Assembly: GCA_910589635.1 (NCBI GenBank)
Contig: CAJUTD010000089.1
Span: 1-11,607, forward strand
DNA from: an uncultured Lachnospiraceae bacterium
GTDB taxonomy: Bacteria > Bacillota > Clostridia > Lachnospirales > Lachnospiraceae
DNA: 11,607 nt
Direction of reading: 5' to 3'
The translations under genes were made by a program, and so were the position numbers. Position 1 is the stretch's first letter. The number at the start of each line of letters is the position of its first letter. Shown piece after piece: positions 1 through 5,371 of the stretch. A model generated the notes under the pieces. That model made no database searches. It was not told the origin of the DNA and saw nothing but the letters and a program-made list of their open reading frames with translations.

Positions 1-626
1 AGCGTATCTAAGATGCGCGACGAACATCCATATTCATAACCTTCGTCCATCGTGAGGTAAATAACTTTTTTCTCCGGTTCGTCTTTGATAAAGTAAGCGT
101 TGTACATACCGTACTTTTCCTGGTACTGCATACAGCCGGCAGGACGGTTATACTCGTCCAAATCTCCACCCTGTCCCCAGTCAAGGCATGTGGTATCAAG
201 CCCACTCAAATCAATCTGCTCATTTTCAAGCACAATGCCGTGTTCTGTTGGGCGTTCGTCAAATCCCTGTGGGTTGTCCAAATCTGCCAGCGTAAACTCC
301 TTTGCGTCATCTGTTTGTTCGTCCTCGTCGTCTGTATTTTTTGAATCATGCTGTTCTGTGGAAGGGGAATTCGTATCGTCTTGTTTGACATCTGTCAATG
401 TGCCGTCGGTTTCATCTTCTTCGGTTGGTGTGTCATTAGAGATGTCCTTCTCAGAATTTGGGGAAAGCTTTTCTGCCCCTGGTTCTTCCTGTTGTATCTT
501 GTTGCCGTCAGTAGTAAATGCGCGGACAACTCCTATACCAGCCACGATTACACAAAGTAATGGTATCATATAGATGATAATCCGCAATTTATCATTTTTT
601 CTTCTTCGTCTTCTTTTTTTGTACAT
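1..626 (-). CDS. Polysaccharide deacetylase, NodB family (PdaA-like), N-terminal part
   Basis: The frame opens at ATG 626 and is still open at base 1, giving 208 whole codons, so the C-terminal catalytic part lies outside the window. Residues 1-13 are very basic (MYKKRRRRRKNDK). A single hydrophobic segment follows at about 14-34, and then a linker rich in Asp, Glu, Thr and Ser at about 43-108. This is the layout of a membrane-anchored enzyme facing the cell wall. Near the edge, residues 188-199 read VIYLTMDEGYEY, which I recognise as NodB motif 1 in the form seen in PdaA-type deacetylases (TFDxGYE), followed by the helix SRILDT. D194 would be the catalytic Asp. Such enzymes remove N-acetyl groups from peptidoglycan sugars, and in PdaA this leads to muramic delta-lactam in spore cortex. 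Substrate is inferred and could be vegetative wall instead. The gene has its own promoter and lies downstream of the kdpDE-like pair. Confidence 0.8.
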   Translation of the reverse strand, partial: MYKKRRRRRKNDKLRIIIYMIPLLCVIVAGIGVVRAFTTDGNKIQQEEPGAEKLSPNSEKDISNDTPTEEDETDGTLTDVKQDDTNSPSTEQHDSKNTDDEDEQTDDAKEFTLADLDNPQGFDERPTEHGIVLENEQIDLSGLDTTCLDWGQGGDLDEYNRPAGCMQYQEKYGMYNAYFIKDEPEKKVIYLTMDEGYEYGCSSRILDT

Positions 627-673
627 TTTCCTGTAATCCTTTTCTATTATGTATGATGGTTTTGCCTGCACTT

Positions 674-701
674 ATTATACACAATTGAAATGTAAATGCA
701 A
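674..701 (-). promoter_or_regulatory. Sigma-A type promoter of the PdaA-like gene
   Basis: On the minus strand TTGCAT (701-696) and a perfect TATAAT (679-674) are separated by 16 bp. Transcription would start near 667, about 40 nt before the ATG at 626, and a weak AGGA lies just upstream of that ATG. The spacing is one base short of ideal, so the -35 assignment is less sure than the -10. Confidence 0.55.
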
Positions 702-739
702 TCAAAAAAATGAAAAGAATTATGAAAGATTTCTTAGTT

Positions 740-1450
740 TTATATGGTGTCTTCATCGTCTGTCATGCGGTAACCAACCCCTACTTCCGTGAAAATGTAG
801 ATGGGTTCTGCCGGATTTTTTTCTAGCTTTCGACGGATATTTGCCATATTTACGCGTAAAATCTTATTATCAGATTCGGCGTAGGGTCCCCATACACTGT
901 TCATTACTGCGGAGTAGGTCATTACCTTGCCGGAATTCTGGGCGAGGAATGCGACAATTTTATACTCTATGGGCGTTAGGTGCACAGGCTGTCTGTCAAT
1001 GGTGATCGTGCGTTTAAAAAAATCAATTTCCAGACCCTTTGCCCGATAGAGATGTGGGAGGGTATTGCAGTTAGTTGCTGACGGGTTACTATGCCGCAGG
1101 GAGGTGCGGATTCTTGCCATTAATTCATAGATACCGAAAGGCTTGGTCAAGTAATCATCTGCGCCTGCATCAAGGGCTCGTACTTTGTCGTTTTCCAGTG
1201 TACGGGCAGAAACTACAATAATGGGGCGGTTCGACCAGGTGCGGAAGCGTTGTATAACTTCCATACCGTCCATATCAGGAAGCCCTAAATCCAGCAAAAG
1301 TATATCCGGGCACAGTGAGGTGGCAAGAGAAAGAGCCTCATTGCCAGTGGAGGCACAGCTCACCCGATAGCCTTGTGAGGAGAGTGTTTTGGAAAGAAAA
1401 TTGCAGATATTTTTCTCATCTTCAATAAGTAATACATTGAATTTATTCAT
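740..1450 (-). CDS. kdpE: OmpR-family response regulator, KdpE type
   Basis: A 236-residue DNA-binding response regulator. The receiver domain (about 1-118) has the acidic pair D11/E12, phospho-acceptor D54 in LLLDLGLPDMDG, S81 in VVSAR and K103 in LTKPFG. The phrases LDLGLPD and ALDAGADDYLTKPFG are typical of KdpE. A winged-helix output domain follows (about 130-230), with HLTPIEYKIVAFLAQNSGKV and the C-terminal VGVGYRM. The frame is open further upstream to 1615, but ATG 1450 is chosen because the family start (NKFNVLLIEDE) follows it and GGAGGG lies 5 bases before it. The start overlaps the kinase stop by 8 nt, so the two are translationally coupled. No kdpFABC genes are visible, so the target may be something other than the potassium pump; the promoter-proximal repeats at 2601-2618 suggest autoregulation. 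Confidence 0.88.
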   Translation of the reverse strand: MNKFNVLLIEDEKNICNFLSKTLSSQGYRVSCASTGNEALSLATSLCPDILLLDLGLPDMDGMEVIQRFRTWSNRPIIVVSARTLENDKVRALDAGADDYLTKPFGIYELMARIRTSLRHSNPSATNCNTLPHLYRAKGLEIDFFKRTITIDRQPVHLTPIEYKIVAFLAQNSGKVMTYSAVMNSVWGPYAESDNKILRVNMANIRRKLEKNPAEPIYIFTEVGVGYRMTDDEDTI

Positions 1451-2516
1451 GCGTTCCCTCCTTTGGCAGTGTGAACAGAAACTCGGCGCCTTCCCCATGG
1501 TTCCGTGCACTGATTGTGCCGTGGTGCGCGGTGATAATACTTTGGCAGAGGGAAAGACCGATACCCATTCCTTTATGAACATCAGAATGGGTGGTTTCAG
1601 AGTAAGTTCCGTCAAATATGTGTTCTAGCTGATCTTCATTGAGACCAACGCCATAGTCAATCACTCGGATTTGAATATTGTCCAGCTGATTTTCTGCTAT
1701 AAGACGTATCGGGCGGCTGCCATGTGAGTGTGTCAACGCATTTTCCATGAGATTGATAAGGACTTGTTCAATCAGCATAGCATCCATAGGGATCATTAAG
1801 ATTTCCGTGGGAACTTCCACGTCGATCTTAATGTCCGGCATACGTTTTTTCATCCGTGTGACTGCCTCTGCAACCACTTCGTCCAGTATTTCAGGAGACA
1901 TATTCAATTTTGAATTTTTCGTCTGTATTTGAGTGACGGATAAGAGGTTTTCTACCATATTTAGAAGCCAGTCGGCATCATCATGGATATTGTGGATAAG
2001 TTCTAAGCATTCGTCTTTCTTATAGTTTTCCCAATTTTCTTCCAGGGATGCACTGGCGCCTAGAATGCCGGTTAGAGGAGTACGCAGATCATGGGAGACG
2101 GCACGTAGGAGATTTGCGCGGAGTTTTTCTTTCTCTGCTTCCATAAGTTGTTTTTCACGGGCAGCGAGAGCTAACGCTTGCTGTTTAATATGGGAAGCTG
2201 CGTAGCCTGTAAGTACGAAAAGCACCATCATGCATAAGAAAGTTGCCGGATAATTTGGCATAGAATAGTTTATACTAAAATAAACAAAAAAGTAGTAGAG
2301 GGCAATAATTCCGCAAAGGGAAGCAAAGATGCCGGAAAGGTAACTGTTTGTGCAGTTTGCAATGGTGATTATGCCGATAATGTAGAAAAGTGCAGCGTTT
2401 GCGGGATTGTTGGAGACATGGAGAAGCAGAATAAAGGTGAGTCCGGTGGTCAATACCAGCAGTCCGATAGTGACGTTAAAATCGTGCAAAAATCGTTTTA
2501 AATTTTCCTTTTTCAT
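1443..2516 (-). CDS. kdpD: KdpD-like sensor histidine kinase, short form without KdpD and Usp domains
   Basis: A 357-residue membrane kinase. Four hydrophobic segments (about 15-33, 41-54, 59-81 and 91-106) form a DUF4118-type membrane block as in the middle of KdpD. A helical linker follows, then the HisKA motif AVSHDLRTPLTG with phospho-accepting H142. The HATPase domain shows the N box (NLMENALTHS, N259), DYGVGL (287-292) and GMGIGL (316-321). Full-length KdpD is roughly 900 residues and begins with an ATP-binding KdpD domain and a universal-stress-protein domain; both are absent here, and the ORF starts only 14 residues before the first membrane helix, after AAAGGAG. It is a natural short form, not a visible truncation. 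It is co-transcribed with the regulator downstream. The signal it senses cannot be told from sequence. Confidence 0.87.
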   Translation of the reverse strand: MKKENLKRFLHDFNVTIGLLVLTTGLTFILLLHVSNNPANAALFYIIGIITIANCTNSYLSGIFASLCGIIALYYFFVYFSINYSMPNYPATFLCMMVLFVLTGYAASHIKQQALALAAREKQLMEAEKEKLRANLLRAVSHDLRTPLTGILGASASLEENWENYKKDECLELIHNIHDDADWLLNMVENLLSVTQIQTKNSKLNMSPEILDEVVAEAVTRMKKRMPDIKIDVEVPTEILMIPMDAMLIEQVLINLMENALTHSHGSRPIRLIAENQLDNIQIRVIDYGVGLNEDQLEHIFDGTYSETTHSDVHKGMGIGLSLCQSIITAHHGTISARNHGEGAEFLFTLPKEGTHE

Positions 2517-2558
2517 TTATACTCCTTTGTAACATAACGATTAATTAGGTTCAAATTA

Positions 2559-2587
2559 ACTGTAACACGAAGAAATTCGTGTTTCAA
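2559..2587 (-). promoter_or_regulatory. Promoter of the kdpDE-like operon
   Basis: On the minus strand TTGAAA (2587-2582) and TACAGT (2564-2559) are 17 bp apart, each matching consensus in four or more positions. Transcription would start near 2552, about 35 nt before the kinase ATG. The spacer is almost filled by a perfect palindrome, listed separately. Confidence 0.5.
2564..2583. promoter_or_regulatory. Perfect palindrome, candidate operator in the kdpD promoter
   Basis: AACACGAA (2564-2571) and TTCGTGTT (2576-2583) are exact reverse complements with GAAA between them. The palindrome fills the space between the proposed -35 and -10 boxes. That position suits a repressor operator better than an RNA hairpin, and no T run follows on either strand. 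The binding protein is unknown. Confidence 0.45.
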
Positions 2588-2600
2588 GAAGGAATGAGAA

Positions 2601-2618
2601 TTTTAACGCTTTTTTAAC
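2601..2618. promoter_or_regulatory. Direct repeat, candidate response-regulator binding site
   Basis: TTTTAAC occurs at 2601-2607 and again at 2612-2618, an 11-bp period, which is about one helical turn. OmpR/PhoB-family regulators usually bind such phased direct repeats. Seen from the kdpD promoter it lies upstream of the -35 box, where an activator would bind. Binding by the neighbouring KdpE-type regulator is inference. Confidence 0.35.
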
Positions 2619-2665
2619 AAAAATATATGCCTAAAAAAAGAAATCCATCATTTTCATTGGAATTG

Positions 2666-2674
2666 TGGTATAAT
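2666..2674 (+). promoter_or_regulatory. Extended -10 promoter of trxA
   Basis: TGG immediately precedes a perfect TATAAT (2669-2674), forming an extended -10 element. No good -35 box is seen at the usual distance, as is common for extended -10 promoters. Transcription would start near 2681, giving a leader of about 100 nt before trxA. Confidence 0.6.
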
Positions 2675-2681
2675 ATGGCAT

Positions 2682-2720
2682 GAGGAGGGGCCCACGCAGT
2701 GGGAGGAGCCCTGATGCCTC
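2682..2720 (+). other. G+C-rich foldable leader of the trxA transcript
   Basis: Right after the predicted transcription start the RNA can fold into nested stems. The outer stem is GAGG (2682-2685) with CCTC (2717-2720), then GGG (2688-2690) with CCC (2709-2711), then CCCAC (2691-2695) with GTGGG (2699-2703) around the loop GCA. The internal loops AGGAG (2704-2708) and TGATG (2712-2716) are purine-rich. No T run follows, so it is not a terminator, and I do not recognise a known riboswitch. It may stabilise the mRNA or act as a cis-regulatory element. Confidence 0.35.
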
Positions 2721-2779
2721 TTACTGGAGCCTAAGATGTAAAAGAAAGAAATGTTTAGATAAGAACAGGAGGAGTTAAT

Positions 2780-3091
2780 ATGGCAGTAATTAAGATCACA
2801 GCAGAAAATTTTGAAGAAGAGGTTGTAAAAAGTGATGTGCCTGTTTTGGTAGATTTCTGGGCGCCTTGGTGCGGACCGTGTCAGATGCAGGGGCCGGTGG
2901 TAGATGAGGCGGAACAAGAGCTGGCCGGCAAATTGAAGGTTGGAAAGCTCAATGTGGATGAGGAAGGGTCTCTCGCACAGAAATATAACGTCATGAGCAT
3001 TCCTACACTGATTCTTTTCCAGAATGGAGAAGTGGCAAAGAAAGAGATGGGCTTCCATTCCTTAGAAGAAATTAAGGCGATGATACCTTGA
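2780..3091 (+). CDS. trxA: Thioredoxin
   Basis: A 103-residue cytoplasmic thioredoxin of normal length, which reduces protein disulfides and is itself recharged by thioredoxin reductase. The active site WCGPC lies at 30-34 (redox cysteines C31 and C34), with the buried D25 in LVDFWAPWCGPC and the cis-proline P75 in SIPTLILF. The usual lysine after the active site is Q35 here, followed by MQGP, a minor variation. A strong AGGAGG (2768-2773) precedes the ATG. The gene stands alone, divergent from kdpD, with its own extended -10 promoter and terminator, so it is probably a single-gene transcription unit. No reductase gene (trxB) is next to it. Confidence 0.96.
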   Translation: MAVIKITAENFEEEVVKSDVPVLVDFWAPWCGPCQMQGPVVDEAEQELAGKLKVGKLNVDEEGSLAQKYNVMSIPTLILFQNGEVAKKEMGFHSLEEIKAMIP

Positions 3092-3117
3092 CGAATTTAC
3101 CGAGAGCGCATATAATG

Positions 3118-3152
3118 AAGGGCAGTTACCATGTGTAGCTGTTCTTTTTCTT
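3118..3152 (+). terminator. Intrinsic terminator of trxA
   Basis: AAGGGCAG (3118-3125) pairs with CTGTTCTT (3139-3146) through eight base pairs, two of them G-U, around a 13-nt loop. The 3' arm runs into TTTTTCTTTT. It starts 27 bases after the trxA stop. Confidence 0.65.
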
Positions 3153-3253
3153 TTCCTAAATGTATACTCATAAATCAAATAACATCTGTTGCAGCCAGGC
3201 AGTTCAGTTAAAAATCCCAAAGGCATGAATATTTATTGAAAGACAAAAAATAG

Positions 3254-3282
3254 TTGACAACCTATATAAATTGTATTAGTAT
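3254..3282 (+). promoter_or_regulatory. recA promoter
   Basis: A perfect -35 TTGACA (3254-3259) and a -10 TAGTAT (3277-3282) stand at the ideal 17-bp spacing. The expected start near 3289 lies just before the LexA box, so bound LexA would block the polymerase. Confidence 0.75.
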
Positions 3283-3292
3283 ATGAAATATA

Positions 3293-3306
3293 CGAACATA
3301 AGTTCG
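3293..3306. promoter_or_regulatory. LexA (DinR) SOS box
   Basis: CGAACATAAGTTCG is a perfect CGAAC-N4-GTTCG, the Gram-positive LexA operator. It lies 10 bp downstream of the -10 box and 20 bp before the recA start codon. This places recA, and probably recX with it, under SOS control. Confidence 0.92.
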
Positions 3307-3325
3307 CGCGAGAAGGAGATTAAGT

Positions 3326-4474
3326 ATGGCTAGAGAAGATAAATCAAAGACATTAGATATACCAGGAACGAAAGAAGATAAGCTAAAGGCACTGAGTGCA
3401 GCTATTGCTAAGATTGAGAAGGACTATGGGAAAGGCTCCGTGATGAAGCTCGGAGATTCGGTTAAGGACATGAATGTCGAGACAGTGCCTACTGGGTGTC
3501 TTAGTCTGGATTTGGCGTTGGGAGTAGGCGGAGTTCCCAAGGGAAGGATTATTGAAGTATATGGACCGGAATCGAGCGGTAAGACGACAGTGGCATTACA
3601 TATGGTGGCAGAGGTTCAGAAGAATGGCGGGATTGCAGGATTTATAGATGCAGAACATGCGTTGGATCCGGTGTATGCTAAGAATATTGGAGTGGATATT
3701 GATAATCTCTATATCTCCCAGCCGGACAATGGAGAGCAGGCTTTGGAGATCACAGAGACGATGGTGCGTTCTGGTGCTGTGGATATTGTAATTGTCGATT
3801 CTGTTGCTGCATTAGTTCCCAAAGCAGAGATAGATGGTGATATGGGAGATTCACATGTAGGCTTACAGGCGCGCCTTATGTCGCAGGCATTGCGTAAGTT
3901 GACGGCAATTATTAGTAAGACGAACTGTATTGTTATTTTTATCAACCAGCTTCGTGAGAAAGTTGGCGTTATGTTTGGCAATCCCGAGACAACTACCGGT
4001 GGGCGAGCATTAAAGTTTTATTCTTCCGTTCGCTTGGATGTTAGGAGGATTGAGACTTTGAAGCAGGCAGGGGAGTTCATCGGGAACAGAACGAGAGTTA
4101 AGATTGTCAAGAATAAAGTAGCCCCGCCTTTTAAAGAAGCAGAATTTGATATCATGTTTGGACAGGGAATCTCCAAGGAAGGGGATATTCTTGACAATGC
4201 AGCGGAACTTGGAATTATCAACAAATCAGGGGCATGGTTTGCATATAATGGCAGTAAAATTGGACAGGGACGAGAGAACGCCAAGCAGTATCTGCGAGAA
4301 CATGTGGAAATTTGCCAGGAAGTAGAGCGAAAGGTTCGTGAGCAGGTTTTAGCAGATGAATCCGATGCGGATGAGATGGAAGAAGAGGCTAAGAAAGAAG
4401 AGCCGAGTAAGGCAGAAGCCAAGAAAGCGGAAGCTAAGAAGGAAGAGGCGGCTAAGAAGAAGACAGAAGAGTAA
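3326..4474 (+). CDS. recA: Recombinase RecA
   Basis: A 382-residue RecA, the ATP-dependent strand-exchange protein that also triggers LexA self-cleavage. Visible motifs are Walker A GPESSGKT (80-87), the catalytic glutamate E110 in IDAEHALD, Walker B IVIVDSV (154-160), loop L1 around 171-180 (GDMGDSHVGL) and the L2 region INQLREKVGVMFGNPETTTGG (206-226). The ATG follows AAGGAG (3313-3318). The body is normal to about residue 343. After that comes an acidic stretch (ADESDADEMEEE) and then about 28 residues of almost only Lys, Glu and Ala, making the protein longer than the usual 350 or so. The tail is in frame and probably a natural low-complexity extension. Control is by the LexA box just upstream. 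Confidence 0.99.
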   Translation: MAREDKSKTLDIPGTKEDKLKALSAAIAKIEKDYGKGSVMKLGDSVKDMNVETVPTGCLSLDLALGVGGVPKGRIIEVYGPESSGKTTVALHMVAEVQKNGGIAGFIDAEHALDPVYAKNIGVDIDNLYISQPDNGEQALEITETMVRSGAVDIVIVDSVAALVPKAEIDGDMGDSHVGLQARLMSQALRKLTAIISKTNCIVIFINQLREKVGVMFGNPETTTGGRALKFYSSVRLDVRRIETLKQAGEFIGNRTRVKIVKNKVAPPFKEAEFDIMFGQGISKEGDILDNAAELGIINKSGAWFAYNGSKIGQGRENAKQYLREHVEICQEVERKVREQVLADESDADEMEEEAKKEEPSKAEAKKAEAKKEEAAKKKTEE

Positions 4475-4476
4475 AG

Positions 4477-4501
4477 GCGAAAGTATTTTTCAGCGTTTTT
4501 T
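4477..4501 (+). terminator. Weak terminator or attenuator after recA
   Basis: GCGAAA (4478-4483) can pair with TTTTC-A-GC (4487-4494) through six pairs with one bulged A, directly followed by G and seven Ts (4495-4501). The stem is short and A+T-rich, so termination would be partial. Partial termination between recA and recX is known in E. coli; that it happens here is inference. Confidence 0.35.
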
Positions 4502-4528
4502 TGGAGCTGTCGTAAATATTATTATCTT

Positions 4529-4582
4529 GTTCAAAAGGTTGAACGATTGGATAATTTTCATTTACACTGGTGCGGCAGCCCC
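4529..4582 (-). repeat. Dispersed repeat, internally deleted form, in the recA-recX gap
   Basis: Read on the minus strand this stretch begins GGGGCTGCCGCACCAGTGTA (from 4582) and ends with the hairpin GTTCAA-CCTT-TTGAAC (4544-4529). Both pieces match the two ends of the longer repeat at 10428-10577. The roughly 100 bp of hairpins that lie between TCGTTCAA and CCTTTTG in that copy are missing here. It may be a deletion derivative, or the shape of the target before a larger element inserted. The match is short and imperfect, so the relation is moderately supported. Confidence 0.4.
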
Positions 4583-4622
4583 GAGTGGAGGCTATTACAG
4601 ATAATTAAGGAAGATAGATAGA

Positions 4623-5228
4623 ATGCAGATTTTACAGATTATGGAATTAGATAAGAAGCGTGTGAGGATTCGGTTGGAAGATGGGTGTGATTTCGCCTTA
4701 TATAAGTCTGAGAGCCGACGATATGATTTGCAGGAGGGTGGGGAACTTTCCAAAGATCAGTTTGAAGAGATATGCCAAGAGATTCTCAAGAAACGTGCGC
4801 GTCGAAGGACAATGCATCTTTTAGAGAAGATGGACCGGACAGAGAACCAGCTGCGGACCAAGCTGAAGCAGGGGTATTATCCCGAAGATGTGATAGAAGA
4901 TGCAATCAGCTACGTCAAAAGTTATCATTATCTGGATGATTTGCGTTATGCACAGAATTATGTAAGATGCCGCAAGGAACGAAAGAGCCGTAGGATGATC
5001 CAAATGGAGCTGCTGGGCAAAGGCGTTTCTAGTGAATGGGTGCAGCAGGCATTGGATGAAGAGTTTCAGCAGGAGAGCGAACAGGAACAGATTATAAGAT
5101 GGATTCATAAGAAGAATTATTCCGCACAGACAGCAGACATAAAAGAAAAGCACAGGATTTACCAGTTTCTAATGCGAAAAGGGTTTTCGTCGGATGACAT
5201 ATTGCGTGCTTTAGACCACTTGACATGA
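4623..5228 (+). CDS. recX: Regulatory protein RecX
   Basis: A 201-residue RecX, which binds RecA filaments and modulates their growth and activity. The N-terminal part (1-55) is a small beta-rich section (VRIRLEDGCDFALYKSE) as in Gram-positive RecX. Three-helix repeats follow: about 60-105 (LLEKMDRTENQLRTKLKQGYYPEDVIEDAISYVKSYHYLDD), 106-147 (RYAQNYVRCRKERKSRRMIQMELLGKGVSSEWVQQALDE) and 155-200 (ending FLMRKGFSSDDILRALDHL). The order LRxKL, then YLDDxRYA, then KGhxxxhhxxAL is diagnostic. The gene lies 148 bp after recA, in the same direction, behind a weak terminator and a repeat remnant. An AAGGAAG lies upstream of the ATG. It is probably read through from the SOS-controlled recA promoter. 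Confidence 0.93.
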   Translation: MQILQIMELDKKRVRIRLEDGCDFALYKSESRRYDLQEGGELSKDQFEEICQEILKKRARRRTMHLLEKMDRTENQLRTKLKQGYYPEDVIEDAISYVKSYHYLDDLRYAQNYVRCRKERKSRRMIQMELLGKGVSSEWVQQALDEEFQQESEQEQIIRWIHKKNYSAQTADIKEKHRIYQFLMRKGFSSDDILRALDHLT

Positions 5229-5371
5229 AGAAGAAAAAAGTATAAAATCAATATGTTGTTATTCATGTCTTTAGATTGCATATCATGGGTGCGATTTATT
5301 GCATATGGCATATTAGAAACGGGTACGTTTTTTTATATGTACAATGATAACTAAATAAAGGAGGTGCTCCT

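Noticed and set aside
100..573. A 157-codon plus-strand frame rich in Ser and Cys.
   Set aside because: It is antisense to the deacetylase linker, whose Asp/Glu/Thr codons read as Ser/Cys/Val on the other strand; it has no recognisable domain.
1451..1615. A longer start for the response regulator, adding 55 residues.
   Set aside because: The extra residues lie wholly inside the kinase gene, match no receiver-domain sequence, and ATG 1450 has a good GGAGGG and the family N-terminus.
2676..2726. Resemblance of the trxA leader (ATGAGG ... CTGATGCCTCTTAC) to the fluoride riboswitch tail.
   Set aside because: The 5' pseudoknot strand would lie before the transcription start, the matching downstream strand and the short hairpin directly before TGATG are absent, and trxA is not a fluoride-resistance gene.
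2680..2778. A 32-codon open frame in the trxA leader, ending two bases before the trxA ATG.
   Set aside because: Its ATG sits at the predicted transcription start with no ribosome binding site, the Arg/Ser-rich translation resembles nothing, and its 3' end consists of the trxA Shine-Dalgarno region.
4356..4604. An Arg/Lys-rich 82-codon frame over the 3' end of recA.
   Set aside because: It is a frame-shifted reading of the Lys/Glu-rich recA tail, with no ribosome binding site.
5265..5310. Two TTGCATAT-like blocks before rny that look like -35 boxes.
   Set aside because: No acceptable -10 box stands 16-18 bp downstream of either block, so no promoter was called.
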